Shown here: piece by piece, positions 31,910 through 40,230 of the stretch
How the letters are laid out: the number at the start of each line of letters is the position of its first letter
Position numbering within the stretch: position 1 is the stretch's first letter
Assembly: GCF_010723575.1 (NCBI RefSeq)
Contig: NZ_BLKZ01000001.1
Span: forward strand, 1,488,001 to 1,552,000
Source of the DNA: Mycobacterium bourgelatii
GTDB lineage: Bacteria; Actinomycetota; Actinomycetes; Mycobacteriales; Mycobacteriaceae
Direction of reading: 5' to 3'
DNA length: 64,000 nt
Notes under the pieces: generated by a model
Database searches by the model: none
Told to the model about the DNA's origin: nothing
Seen by the model: the letters and a program-made list of their open reading frames with translations, nothing else
Made by a program: the position numbers and the translations under genes

Positions 31910-33007
31910 TCAGTAGTCGTATTGCGCGAGGGTGGGTTCGACTGGTCGGTGCGACCCGTCCAGGGAAACCGCCGCGGGAACCATTTCGCTGGTCACCAGT
32001 CCGTCGCGGGTGGTCAGTTCGTCGACGATGTTGAAGCTGCGTGCGATTGCTTCGGGGGTGTCGACGATGATGGTCATCGCCGGAACCTTGCGACCCAGCT
32101 GAAATAGCTTGTCGCCGTGCGGCTTATGGTCACCGACGAAGCCCCAGATGCCGCGCAGCGTCGTCGCACCGCGGGTTGTCTTGTTCTGCATCAGGTGCTG
32201 AATCAGCGCGCGGTGGATGGGCCGTCCCTCATAGAGCGTGGTTTCTGCGGTGTGCACCATCAGCTTCTGCCAAAGGGGGCGTCCCTGGCTATCGGTGGGC
32301 GGCAGCTCTTGCGGTCGGGCGAACCGCTCGCCGTCGCGTTTGCATAGTCGCACTCGTTCCACCGTAAGCAGCGGCTGGGGCAGTAGTGCGGCGAGTTCCG
32401 TTGCGGCGGCAGCAACCTGCTGAATCGATCCGACAGCGATGATCATCTGCGGGACGTTGACATTCCGGCCGAAGAACCTGGCCCGGTAACGCTCGCCGTA
32501 TGCTGTTCCATCGACGCCGAGAAGCACTGTGGCCCCGGCGAATTGATGCCGGTGCAGGAGTTCGCAGATGGCGTGGTAGGCCGGAGTCCCGGCGACCCGC
32601 ACCTGGCGGCCGACGTAGATGGTGAGCTTGGCGGCGTCCGCGGTCACGCCGTTGAGGTCGTCGAGTGCGGCGGCGCCGTTGTCTCGGGTGATCAGTCGGG
32701 CACGCTCGAGGGTGACCAGCCCGCGGTCGGTCATCGCCATCACGTCGTCGACCAGGGGCCGAATCTTCGACTCCACATCGACGGCCGCGACCGTCACCGG
32801 TGGGTCCTCGGACAGGCTCAACGATTGGTCGTCGCGTAGATCGCCCCTGGGGCCGAAACTTGTGGTGCCGCGCAACATTACGCTCGTTGCGACGCCCCGG
32901 GCGCCGAAGAGATCCAGCATCGAATCGGCGAGGAAGCGCCGTGGTTGTCCTAGGGTGCGCTGGCGTTCGCCGAAGTATGCGGTCAGCTTCAAGCTCTGCT
33001 CGCTCAT
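31910..33007 (-). CDS. DUF190 domain protein (tandem domains)
   Basis: 365 aa from the ATG at 33007. At least three repeats of the DUF190 ferredoxin-like unit are visible, each with a KLTxYxG(R/E)-type start and a gene-internal pattern LFGARGVATSVMLRG, LHRHQFAGATVLLGVDG and LMQNKTTRGATTLRGIWG. DUF190 proteins are habitually encoded with CrcB fluoride channels and look PII-like in fold. The start overlaps the stop of the upstream crcB gene (ATGA), so it is translationally coupled to both fluoride channel genes. Likely function: regulation or support of fluoride export (inference). Confidence 0.87.
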   Translation of the reverse strand: MSEQSLKLTAYFGERQRTLGQPRRFLADSMLDLFGARGVATSVMLRGTTSFGPRGDLRDDQSLSLSEDPPVTVAAVDVESKIRPLVDDVMAMTDRGLVTLERARLITRDNGAAALDDLNGVTADAAKLTIYVGRQVRVAGTPAYHAICELLHRHQFAGATVLLGVDGTAYGERYRARFFGRNVNVPQMIIAVGSIQQVAAAATELAALLPQPLLTVERVRLCKRDGERFARPQELPPTDSQGRPLWQKLMVHTAETTLYEGRPIHRALIQHLMQNKTTRGATTLRGIWGFVGDHKPHGDKLFQLGRKVPAMTIIVDTPEAIARSFNIVDELTTRDGLVTSEMVPAAVSLDGSHRPVEPTLAQYDY

Positions 33008-33384
33008 ACGAGCCCCGCGATCCATTGCCCCAGCAGCGCGGCGGCCAGGCCGAGCACCACGCTGACGGCGATATTGGCGAACGCCGGCAAGAGTTGACGT
33101 TCCTCGCCCAGTCGTTGGGTTTCCAACATCCAGGTCGAGAAGGTGGTGTAGGCGCCGACGAACGCGGTGCCGGCCAGTAGGGCCACGTCCTTGGGCAGCG
33201 CCAGCGCGCCGAGGAATCCCAGGAGTGCGGCGCCGGTGATGTTCACCGTCAGGGTGCCGTAGGGGAACGGCCTGGCCATGCGGCGGGCCACCGCGCGGTC
33301 GACCAGGAACCGCGACACGGACCCAATGCCGCCGATGACCATGACGCCCAGCCAAACCAGAGCCGTCGTGAGCGTCGCTGTCAT
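33004..33384 (-). CDS. crcB: CrcB/Fluc fluoride channel subunit
   Basis: 126 aa with four hydrophobic helices. Family motifs GGIGSVSRFLVDR, PYGTLTVNITGAALLGFL and GAYTTFSTWMLET (the TTFSTW fluoride pore motif) are present. Fluc channels are dual-topology dimers. Here two homologous genes lie side by side with ATGA overlap, suggesting a heterodimer of opposite topologies. It exports fluoride passively from the cytoplasm. It is coupled downstream to DUF190 and upstream to the second crcB. Confidence 0.92.
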   Translation of the reverse strand: MTATLTTALVWLGVMVIGGIGSVSRFLVDRAVARRMARPFPYGTLTVNITGAALLGFLGALALPKDVALLAGTAFVGAYTTFSTWMLETQRLGEERQLLPAFANIAVSVVLGLAAALLGQWIAGLV

Positions 33385-33779
33385 CCGCGCACCCGTACCC
33401 GGCGCACCATGGTCGTGGCAAGGTGTGCCGCCAGCAGTCCTAGCGCGATGCTCACGACGGTGTAGGAGAAGGCTAGCGCCCAGTGGCCGTGTTCGATCAT
33501 CCTGACGGTCTCCACCTGCATCGTCGAGAAGGTGGTGAGTCCGCCGCACAGTCCGGTGCCGAGCGCCGGGCGTCGGTAGCTGGACAACGGCAGGCGTTCC
33601 AGCAACCGAGTGGTGAAGTAGCCCAGCAGGAAGGCCCCCACGATGTTGACGGTGAAGGTGGGCCACGGCCACCGTGCCGGGTCGGGCGCGGTGAGTTCGG
33701 CGAGGGCGGCGCGGGTGACAGCCCCTATGGCTCCGCCGGCGAAAATCGCTGCCAACTCCCGGTAGTCACGGCGTGCCAC
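33381..33779 (-). CDS. crcB: CrcB/Fluc fluoride channel subunit (first of pair)
   Basis: 132 aa. Motifs AGGAIGAVTRAALAEL, PTFTVNIVGAFLLGYF and GLCGGLTTFSTMQVETV are typical of Fluc, with an Arg-rich C-terminus (MVRRVRVRG). It is the first gene of the crcB-crcB-DUF190 operon. It is divergent from pgm; the 82-bp gap has two hairpins (33812-33844). I looked for but could not see a convincing fluoride riboswitch in the leader. Confidence 0.92.
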   Translation of the reverse strand: MARRDYRELAAIFAGGAIGAVTRAALAELTAPDPARWPWPTFTVNIVGAFLLGYFTTRLLERLPLSSYRRPALGTGLCGGLTTFSTMQVETVRMIEHGHWALAFSYTVVSIALGLLAAHLATTMVRRVRVRG

Positions 33780-33811
33780 TGGTTGTTTCCCTTCGCTGTG
33801 CCGAGTGCGTG

Positions 33812-33844
33812 CCTACGCAGCGTAGGGCGGTAGGGCGCCCCTAC
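33812..33844. promoter_or_regulatory. Two adjacent hairpins between crcB operon and pgm
   Basis: CCTACG-CAG-CGTAGG (33812-33826) and GTAGGG-CGC-CCCTAC-type arms (33830-33844) form two short stems in the 82-bp divergent promoter region. Their role is unknown; they could affect either leader RNA or be regulator half-sites. Confidence 0.35.
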
Positions 33845-33861
33845 GGGCAGAATTGTTACCC

Positions 33862-35496
33862 ATGGCCCACCCGCGCGCCGGACAACCGGCTCAGCCCGAA
33901 GACCTTGTAGACCTGCCGCACCTGGTGACGGCGTATTACTCGGTGACGCCCGATCCCGACGACGTCGCCCAGCAGGTGGCGTTCGGCACGTCGGGGCATC
34001 GTGGCTCCGCGCTGAACGGAGCGTTCAACGAGGCCCACATTCTGGCCATCACCCAGGCCATAGTCGAATATCGCGCGGCCCAGGGCACCACCGGACCGTT
34101 GTTCATCGGCCGTGACACGCACGGTCTTTCGGAGCCCGCTTGGGTGTCGGCCCTGGAGGTGCTCGCGGCCAACGACGTGGTGGTCGTCGTCGACTCGCGC
34201 GACCGGTACACGCCGACGCCGGCGATCAGCCACGCCATCCTGACCTACAACCGCGGCCGCACCGACGCGTTGGCTGACGGGATCGTGGTGACCCCGTCGC
34301 ACAATCCGCCGTCCGACGGGGGCTTCAAATACAACCCTCCGCATGGGGGTCCGGCGGGCAGCGACGCGACGGGAGCGATCGCGCGGCGCGCCAACGAGAT
34401 TCTTCGCGCGGGTCTCGACTCGGCAGTGCAGCGCGTTCCGTTCGCGCGTGCGCTGGCGGCCGCCGAGCGTCACGACTATCTGGGCACCTACGTCGACGAC
34501 CTTCCCCACGTCGTGGATCTTGCGGCCATCCGGTCCGCCGACGTTCGAATAGGTGCCGATCCGCTGGGCGGTGCCAGTGTGGATTACTGGGGTGCTATCG
34601 CCGAGCGGCATGGGCTGGATCTGACCGTGGTCAACCCGCTCGTCGACGCGACGTGGCGGTTCATGACGCTCGACCACGACGGCAAAATCCGGATGGACTG
34701 CAGTTCGCCGGACGCGATGGCCTCGCTGATCGCCAACAGGGATCACTATCAGATCGCCACCGGCAATGACGCCGACTCTGACCGGCACGGCATCGTCACC
34801 CCGGACGAGGGACTGCTGAATCCGAACCACTACCTGGCGGTGGCCATCGATTATCTCTACACGCACCGGCCATCGTGGCCCGCCGATGTCGGCGTCGGGA
34901 AGACCGCGGTCAGTTCGTCCATCATCGACCGGGTGGTCGCCGGAATTGACCGTTCGCTGGTGGAAGTGCCGGTCGGGTTCAAGTGGTTCGTCGACGGGTT
35001 GATCGGCGGCACGATCGGTTTCGGCGGCGAGGAGTCGGCGGGCGCGTCGTTCCTGCGCCAGGATGGCTCGGTGTGGACCACGGACAAGGACGGCATCATC
35101 CTTGCGCTGCTGGCCTCCGAGATCCTGGCGGTCACCGGCAAGACACCGTCGCAGCGGTACCAAGAGCTGGCTGCGACCTATGGTGCGCCGACGTATGCGC
35201 GGGTGGATGCGCCGGCGGACCGCGAGCAGAAGGCACGCCTGGGACGGTTGTCGGCCGAGGAGGTCACCGCGACCGAAATGGCTGGTGAGCCGATTGTGGC
35301 GAAGTTGACCACTGCGCCGGGCAACGGTGCCCCGCTCGGCGGACTGAAGGTGACGACGGCCAATGCGTGGTTCGCTGCGCGCCCGTCGGGCACCGAGGAC
35401 GTCTACAAGATCTATGCCGAGTCGTTCCTCGGGCCCGAGCACCTGGGCGAGGTGCAGAAGACGGCACGGGAAGTGGTCAACCAGGCGATCGGGTAG
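33862..35496 (+). CDS. pgm: Phosphoglucomutase, alpha-D-glucose-specific
   Basis: 544 aa from the ATG at 33862 (MAHPRAGQPAQPED). All four phosphohexomutase loops are visible: VAFGTSGHRGS (sugar entry), the catalytic serine S146 in VTPSHNPPSDGG, the metal loop GNDADSDRHG, the sugar-binding GGEESAGAS and the phosphate-binding ARPSGTED. It interconverts glucose-1- and glucose-6-phosphate, feeding glycogen, trehalose and cell-wall sugar synthesis. Length and adjacency to two crcB genes match PgmA (Rv3068c) in M. tuberculosis as I recall. The promoter is shared with the divergent fluoride operon. Confidence 0.95.
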   Translation: MAHPRAGQPAQPEDLVDLPHLVTAYYSVTPDPDDVAQQVAFGTSGHRGSALNGAFNEAHILAITQAIVEYRAAQGTTGPLFIGRDTHGLSEPAWVSALEVLAANDVVVVVDSRDRYTPTPAISHAILTYNRGRTDALADGIVVTPSHNPPSDGGFKYNPPHGGPAGSDATGAIARRANEILRAGLDSAVQRVPFARALAAAERHDYLGTYVDDLPHVVDLAAIRSADVRIGADPLGGASVDYWGAIAERHGLDLTVVNPLVDATWRFMTLDHDGKIRMDCSSPDAMASLIANRDHYQIATGNDADSDRHGIVTPDEGLLNPNHYLAVAIDYLYTHRPSWPADVGVGKTAVSSSIIDRVVAGIDRSLVEVPVGFKWFVDGLIGGTIGFGGEESAGASFLRQDGSVWTTDKDGIILALLASEILAVTGKTPSQRYQELAATYGAPTYARVDAPADREQKARLGRLSAEEVTATEMAGEPIVAKLTTAPGNGAPLGGLKVTTANAWFAARPSGTEDVYKIYAESFLGPEHLGEVQKTAREVVNQAIG

Positions 35497-35630
35497 GGGC
35501 GTTTCGGCTGCTTGGGCCGCTGCTTGGGCCACGTTTGCCCCACCAGTCACATTGGCACCTCGCGGGAATTGGCATGTTCTTTTGGAATGCGCTATCGCCC
35601 GTGCTAGCACCGGCTCTGTCACCTGCGACT

Positions 35631-35659
35631 TTGAACCCGACTAGGCTGTGGTGTAGCTT
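35631..35659 (+). promoter_or_regulatory. Promoter of the tRNA-Ala gene
   Basis: TTGAAC (35631-35636) and TAGCTT (35654-35659) are 17 bp apart, and the latter lies 18 bp before the tRNA. This is a good SigA-like promoter placed correctly for transcription of the tRNA. Confidence 0.5.
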
Positions 35660-35677
35660 CGATGGGCACGACATTCT

Positions 35678-35750
35678 GGGGCTATGGCGCAGCTGGTAGC
35701 GCACCACACTGGCAGTGTGGGGGTCAGGGGTTCGAGTCCCCTTAGCTCCA
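35678..35750 (+). tRNA. tRNA-Ala (anticodon GGC)
   Basis: 73 nt. The acceptor arms GGGGCTA and TAGCTCC pair, including the G3:U70 wobble that marks alanine tRNAs. The D arm has GCGC/GCGC, the anticodon stem CCACA/TGTGG encloses loop CTGGCAG with anticodon GGC, and the T arm AGGGGTTCGAGTCCCCT is perfect. Discriminator A73 is followed by CCC, so CCA is not encoded. Its 3' 22 nt are part of the island attachment site. Confidence 0.97.
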
Positions 35751-35752
35751 CC
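35729..35752 (+). repeat. Left attachment-site copy (att core)
   Basis: Twenty-four bases identical to 40363-40386, beginning GGTTCGAGTCC and ending AGCTCCACC. The repeat covers the T-arm and acceptor 3' strand of tRNA-Ala, the classic crossover region for tyrosine integrases. Confidence 0.85.
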
Positions 35753-35786
35753 CTTTGAGTTGCGCTTACAGTAAAAATCTGACCGT

Positions 35787-37016
35787 ATGACAAACGGTTT
35801 GACAAACGGTCAGGGTTCAGCGCAGGACTTCTGGGCGTCGATGCGACCCCGAAAACGAGCCAACGGCGACACCTCCTACGCGGTGCTCTACCGCCTCGAC
35901 GGCGGTCAGCGGACGCTTACATTCCGCGACGAGCGTCAGGCCGAAGCGTTCAAGTCCGCCATCAAGGCACATGGCATCCACCGTGCGCTATCCATGCATG
36001 GGTACGAGGTAGCGCGCTCGGAAGAATCCAGCACACCGCCGGTGACTGTTGCTCAGTGGTGCCGTCACCACAATGCCCACCTGACCGGAGTCGAGCAGTA
36101 CACCCTCGACACCTACGACAGGTATCTCCGGTTAGATATTGAGCCAAGTCTGGGGGACATCCCCCTGGCAAGGCTGACCGAGGAACATCGCCACTTGGGT
36201 CAAGCGCATGGAGACCACCAAGTCGACCAAGACAGGCCGCGTGCCGAGTGCCAAGACGTTGAAGAATCGGCACGGCTATCTGTCCGGTGCCCTGGGTGCT
36301 GCGGTGAGCAAGGGCTTGATTCCGGCCAATCCGGCTGCGGGTCGGCGGTTGCCAAGGGCTACCACCGAAGCCGACGATGACGAGCTGAGAATGCTGTCGC
36401 GCGACGAGTTCGACCGCCTGGTTGCTGCCATGATCCCCGAGTACGGGCCGTTAGTGAACTTCCTGGTGGCGAGCGGGTTCCGCTGGGGTGAGGCGGTGGC
36501 GGTCAAGCCGTCCGACATTGACCGGGAGACCTGCACCGTCAAGGTGCGGCGCAGCTGGAAATACTCGTCGTCGGGCTACACCATCGGTCCACCCAAGACG
36601 AAGCGCAGTCGGCGGACCATCAACGTTCCGGCGGACGTGCTGGACCAACTGGACTACACCGACGAGGACGCCTGGGTGTTCCGCAACGCGCTGGGCGGAC
36701 CGGTGCGGTATCCGGCTTTTCGGACAATCTGGGACCGGGCAGTGGCCAAGCCAAGCTGGACCCACCGCCCACGCCGCACGATCTGCGGCACACATGCGCA
36801 TCCTGGCTGATCGCCGCCGGGGTCCCGCTGGTGACGGTGAGCCGCCATCTGGGTCATGAAAGCGCCCAACTGACCGCCAATGTCTACACCGACGTCGACC
36901 GGAGTGCTCACCAGGTCGCCGCCGACACGATGGCCAAGCTGCTGAATCCGAAGAACCCCAAGAAAAAAGCAGCGCATGAATTTGGAAAAAACTATAGGGC
37001 TGCGCTCACCATGTAG
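35787..37016 (+). pseudogene. Tyrosine recombinase (phage integrase), two frameshifts
   Basis: Three consecutive segments in alternating frames make one integrase of about 405 aa. The first is an N-terminal SAM-like/AP2-type DNA-binding part to about 36185. The second is the core-binding and catalytic part from about 36185 to 36750, with the first catalytic Arg in ASGFRWGEAV and a Lys in PPKTKRSRRTI. The last part, from about 36750, has HDLRHTCASWL, the HLGHES box and the Tyr nucleophile in NVYTDVD. All catalytic residues are still present, but one shift near 36175-36205 and another near 36740-36780 split the frame. Likely inactive, or carrying sequencing errors. It sits 35 bp from the att core in tRNA-Ala, as expected. 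Confidence 0.88.
35788..35810 (+). repeat. Integrase arm-type sites, left
   Basis: Two direct copies of TGACAAACGGT (35788-35798 and 35800-35810) lie just inside the left att copy. The same 11-mer recurs at the right end (40249-40259). They overlap the first codons of the integrase as annotated, so the true start may be further downstream. Confidence 0.55.
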
Positions 37017-37141
37017 TTCCCATGCTCAGCGTCCAGGAATAGGTGGAGGCCTCTTTTTGCAGGGACCTCCACCAAGCTGGGCTACCCGGTAACCCGGTTC
37101 GGCTTGGTCAACATCCAGCCGGGGGAAGGGGTTTTCCCAAA

Positions 37142-37339
37142 ATGATTTCGACTACCCATCACCACGACGGCACCGAGCTGTTCGACTTGCGGTTCTTGCA
37201 CGCCCGGCAGAACATCGGGTTCTGCCGCGAATGCGAGAACTTGGTTGACCTGGGCGATCCCGCACAGGTGGGGTCACTGTGGGCCTTGGCTCACCGGGTC
37301 CTGTTCTGCAGGGCGACAGGGATCTACTGGTCGCTGTAG
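37142..37339 (+). CDS. Possible small hypothetical protein in island
   Basis: 65 aa beginning MISTTHHHDGTELFDLRFLH, with a Cys pair (FCREC). A purine-rich AAGGGG lies upstream but rather far away. It is the only plausible gene in the 443 bp between integrase and AbiTii gene; the rest of 37017-37459 shows nothing I recognise. Low confidence. Confidence 0.3.
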   Translation: MISTTHHHDGTELFDLRFLHARQNIGFCRECENLVDLGDPAQVGSLWALAHRVLFCRATGIYWSL

Positions 37340-37459
37340 CCAGCCTGATTGAGGGCGGGCATCCCAGGGTGAAAACATCCTGGGATGCTCGTTCCCGCTG
37401 TAGGCACAGTGCCATTTGCCCGCTGAATGCCCAAAGTGAGTGCCTGAGAGAATGGCGCT

Positions 37460-38296
37460 GTGTCAAGGCTCGAGAAGATTGTTGACGCCGCTACGTCCAG
37501 CGCGACACCGATTGCTGAACTGCTGCGCATGACGAAGGTCATCGCGGCGCGAATGGAGACACCGCCATTAATTGATTGGGTCGAGTACGAGCTTGGCGGC
37601 TACCCAGAAGACGCGGTGATTCCTGACTATCGTGGACCGTTCCCAACCCACGTGCTTAGCGTTTGGTCGGGACCGATGAGTTCAGTGCTCACCAACGTTC
37701 CGATCCCATCGTCGGCTGTGCCGCAGGGGTTGCGGGATGCCGGTGCCTTTGAAGTCGATTTCCGCCAGTCGGTCAGCGAGTTGGCGCGGTTAGCCCAGCA
37801 AGAAGAAATGCTGCCGTACGGGTGGGGTCCAGACGTGGTAGGACTTCTCAACGGCGACATGATGAGAGGTGAACTCCCAAACCTGCAGGGGATCGCACCC
37901 CTGCACGGCATCGTTTCAGCTTCCAGGCAGGTATCCCCGGCAGTAATCGGCTCTGTACTTGATAACGTCCGGACCCGCGTCCTCGACCTGGCGTTGGAGT
38001 TCGAAAAGGTTGCACCCGACGCCGGAGAGCCGGGAGCAAAACCGGCAGACCAGACCACAATTAACCACATCACCACCATCATCTACGGCCATGACAACAC
38101 TGTGGCGGTCCAAGGCTCTGCCGTGGGTCAGCACGTGACAGTGCAAGCTGGCGACCTCGACAGCCTGACCAAGGCCCTTAGTCAATTAGGTTTGCGGACT
38201 GAGGATGTCGCCGAACTCAAGCATGCGATTCAGGATGACGAAGCCGACGAGGACACACCCAAAGGCCAACAGGGGGGCGCGTCAAGAAGTTCCTAG
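37460..38296 (+). CDS. AbiTii-domain abortive-infection-like protein
   Basis: 278 aa from a GTG start. The N-terminal third (VDAATSSATPIAELLRMTKV, then WVEYELGGYPED and IPDYRGPFPTHV) matches the AbiTii domain found in abortive-infection toxins. The middle has a beta-rich INHITTIIYGHDNTVAVQGS segment, a pattern of hydrophilic repeats seen in such effector proteins. The frame stops at 38296, but changing frame at the six-G run 38272-38277 would extend the protein to 38403. That adds a hydrophobic tail (VKKFLGKVALGGVAAAGKDA...). Carried by the island, it probably gives defence against competing phages; function is inferred from the domain only. Confidence 0.7.
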   Translation: MSRLEKIVDAATSSATPIAELLRMTKVIAARMETPPLIDWVEYELGGYPEDAVIPDYRGPFPTHVLSVWSGPMSSVLTNVPIPSSAVPQGLRDAGAFEVDFRQSVSELARLAQQEEMLPYGWGPDVVGLLNGDMMRGELPNLQGIAPLHGIVSASRQVSPAVIGSVLDNVRTRVLDLALEFEKVAPDAGEPGAKPADQTTINHITTIIYGHDNTVAVQGSAVGQHVTVQAGDLDSLTKALSQLGLRTEDVAELKHAIQDDEADEDTPKGQQGGASRSS

Positions 38297-38411
38297 GCAA
38301 GGTGGCCCTCGGGGGCGTTGCGGCAGCTGGAAAAGATGCCGTCAAAGAGGGGATGGCCATGGTCGGCGAACTGGTTCGCCATTATTACGGTATCGGCGGC
38401 TGAAGGTCTGC

Positions 38412-38618
38412 CTATTGAATCCGCCGTAGACGGGCACGGGATCGCGGACTGAGGCTTTCGGCGAATGAGACCGCCTCCTGCTTTGGTGCCGGAGACTTTT
38501 CGGGCTCGGGACTGGACATTGCACCTACCACTCGCAGGTGCCGGTCAACCACCGGCACCTCGTCATATTCCGGCGGCAGCTCCGGGCCGGGGTCGTCTGG
38601 GTGTTGCGGCTCGATCAT
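38412..38618 (-). CDS. Small hypothetical phage-type protein
   Basis: 68 aa from the ATG at 38618, which has GGAGG at 5-nt spacing and overlaps the upstream stop (ATGA). The peptide is Pro/Glu-rich at the N-terminus (MIEPQHPDDPGPELPPEY) and Arg-rich at the C-terminus. No family is recognised. It is the third gene of a translationally coupled minus-strand trio with the HNH and DUF2742-like genes. Confidence 0.6.
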   Translation of the reverse strand: MIEPQHPDDPGPELPPEYDEVPVVDRHLRVVGAMSSPEPEKSPAPKQEAVSFAESLSPRSRARLRRIQ

Positions 38619-38935
38619 GCCGACCTCCGCAACCACGGCTTCTCGGCGTAGAACTCACGGCGTTGCTGAATCTGTCGGCTCACCGTGCCCCAATCCTCGG
38701 CAGCCGAAATCGCCTTACTGGCATCACATCTGGCTTGCTGGGCAAGCTCCAGATGCAATGCCCAGTGCTGACCAGCGTTAAGCACCGCCGCGATCTTCGC
38801 CGGATCGTCATCCGCTAACGCGCACCACTCGGGCGACCCAACTGTTGGGAAATAACCGCCGACACGATCTAGGTGTGGCTGCACAAACTCGTTGACAGCG
38901 GACCAGTTGACGGACCGCGCCAAGGTCGGATTCAT
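38615..38935 (-). CDS. DUF2742-like phage protein
   Basis: 106 aa. The sequence SVNWSAVNEFVQPHLDRVG, TVGSPEWCALADDDPAKIAA and the C-terminal EFYAEKPWLRR resemble DUF2742 proteins of mycobacterial prophages (phiRv1/phiRv2-like, from memory). Function unknown. The start overlaps the HNH stop and the end overlaps the next start, each by ATGA. Confidence 0.6.
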   Translation of the reverse strand: MNPTLARSVNWSAVNEFVQPHLDRVGGYFPTVGSPEWCALADDDPAKIAAVLNAGQHWALHLELAQQARCDASKAISAAEDWGTVSRQIQQRREFYAEKPWLRRSA

Positions 38936-39339
38936 GCCGCAGCCCCCCGGCGTGTGGGACGGCCTAGCTTGCGCCCGTTTCGCACAGCATCGGCCATGTT
39001 CTGCTTGCGAGTGCCGTAGCGCAGGTTGGTAAGTCTGCAATCGTCTCGAACATCGTTCCAGTGCAATACTTCTTGGCCATCAGGGCATGGACCTAGAAAG
39101 GTCAAAGCAACAATCTGGTGCACGGCAACCGCTGTGCCCCTACCGTCCCGCCACAAATTTACGTGCGGATAGCCGAGGTGCAGACGCGGGCGAAGGGGCC
39201 TGCCACGCAACCGCGTTGGACCATTGGGATGGTTTATCAAGCGATCCAGAGACCTTATTCGGCCATGGCTGGATGCTTGGTAAATTCCGGCGTAGCCCGG
39301 AACGTCAGCCCAAAGTTCATATACAGCAGACACGTTCAT
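38932..39339 (-). CDS. HNH endonuclease with NUMOD4 motif
   Basis: 135 aa from the ATG at 39339. The NUMOD4 DNA-binding motif is seen in ELWADVPGYAGIYQASSHGR. The HNH_3 nuclease follows with AVHQIVALTFLG, EVLHWNDVRDDCRLTNLRYG and a KQNM tail. Such free-standing HNH enzymes are common in actinophages, acting as homing or packaging-associated nucleases. It is first of the coupled minus-strand trio in the island. Confidence 0.8.
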   Translation of the reverse strand: MNVSAVYELWADVPGYAGIYQASSHGRIRSLDRLINHPNGPTRLRGRPLRPRLHLGYPHVNLWRDGRGTAVAVHQIVALTFLGPCPDGQEVLHWNDVRDDCRLTNLRYGTRKQNMADAVRNGRKLGRPTRRGAAA

Positions 39340-39536
39340 GGGGATTTCCCTTTCTTGGTGCGCCCCATGACCCATGCCGTAGGCTTGTCTTGACGCATTC
39401 GCAGTGTGGTCAGTACCCGCGCCGAGAGGATCTCCTTGGCGCGGGTACTTTTCTATCCGCTCAAGTTCACAATTCCGACCGTAGCTGGCCTAAGGGCGTT
39501 GAGCACTGTTTGCCGCAGTGGTGCAACTTGTTTCAA

Positions 39537-39878
39537 ATGCCAGGAAGCTGGCATTTATTTGGCCCGGAAGGCGAACTCGTCACCGCCCGATTCGCTATCC
39601 ACGACGGTTTCACCAAAGGGATGATCAAAGACGGGGCACGGTTAGAGACAATCAAGATTCTGAAATACGCCAAAGCGACGTACCCAAATGCTGCTCAGGT
39701 CACTGTCGAAGGCACTTTCCCGATGACAGATCAATACGGGAACACCTCGAACGACATCGTCGTCAACGTTATTTATGAGCGGTCAACGCTGGACAAGATC
39801 AACTTCGATGGGGTGAGCAAGGACCGGATCTGGGAGATCCGCGACTCGGGTTTTATTGCCCCAGATTTCCGGCCCTAG
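39537..39878 (+). CDS. Hypothetical protein, probably a fragment
   Basis: 113 aa beginning MPGSWHLFGPEGELVTARFA. The downstream part (IHDGFTKGMIKDGARLET, QVTVEGTFPMTDQYGNTSND) reads like a genuine folded alpha/beta domain. There is no ribosome-binding site, and the upstream DNA in the same frame is not protein-like, so this may be the C-terminal remnant of a longer gene. No family is recognised. Confidence 0.4.
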   Translation: MPGSWHLFGPEGELVTARFAIHDGFTKGMIKDGARLETIKILKYAKATYPNAAQVTVEGTFPMTDQYGNTSNDIVVNVIYERSTLDKINFDGVSKDRIWEIRDSGFIAPDFRP

Positions 39879-39907
39879 CCGTTCTAGCCTGGCCCGAAAA
39901 ATTTGGC

Positions 39908-40189
39908 TTAGGCCGCGCCGGGGCATTTGGTTGCAACGGCCCACCGCAGCATCTTGTAGCCATCGGCGTCGTTGGCAACGATTTCACGCGGAAATGACGA
40001 GACGAGTTCGGTGACCACGCGCTGGGGCGTCCAGTGCTCCTGTACAAGAAGCTGGCAGATCGAAGTCGCAAGGCCATCGTTGTATTGGTCGCCGGGGTCG
40101 GCATGTGCGGACACGGCCAGCGTGGGCATGACGCCCATGGCGACGGTCGCCATGAAGGCGGCGACAATGGGTTTTCGCTGGTTGGTCAT
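39908..40189 (-). CDS. Small secreted DUF732-like protein
   Basis: 93 aa. An N-terminal signal peptide (basic MTNQRKP, hydrophobic core AAFMATVAMGVMPTLAVSA, AHA-D cleavage) is followed by a short domain. That domain has two cysteines (SICQLLVQ and ATKCPG) in the DUF732 arrangement typical of mycobacterial exported proteins and mycobacteriophage cargo genes. It is the last gene before the right island end. Confidence 0.7.
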   Translation of the reverse strand: MTNQRKPIVAAFMATVAMGVMPTLAVSAHADPGDQYNDGLATSICQLLVQEHWTPQRVVTELVSSFPREIVANDADGYKMLRWAVATKCPGAA

Positions 40190-40230
40190 GCGACGGAGGC
40201 TAGCTCGGTAATGCCTTGGGGTGAAGTGCA

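Noticed and set aside
33780..33861. Fluoride (crcB) riboswitch
   Set aside because: Only two simple hairpins are visible; the conserved aptamer sequence blocks are not recognised by eye.
33856..35622. A 588-codon open frame antisense to phosphoglucomutase
   Set aside because: High-GC shadow frame with Arg/His/Gly-rich low-complexity translation and no family similarity; the plus-strand gene is certain.
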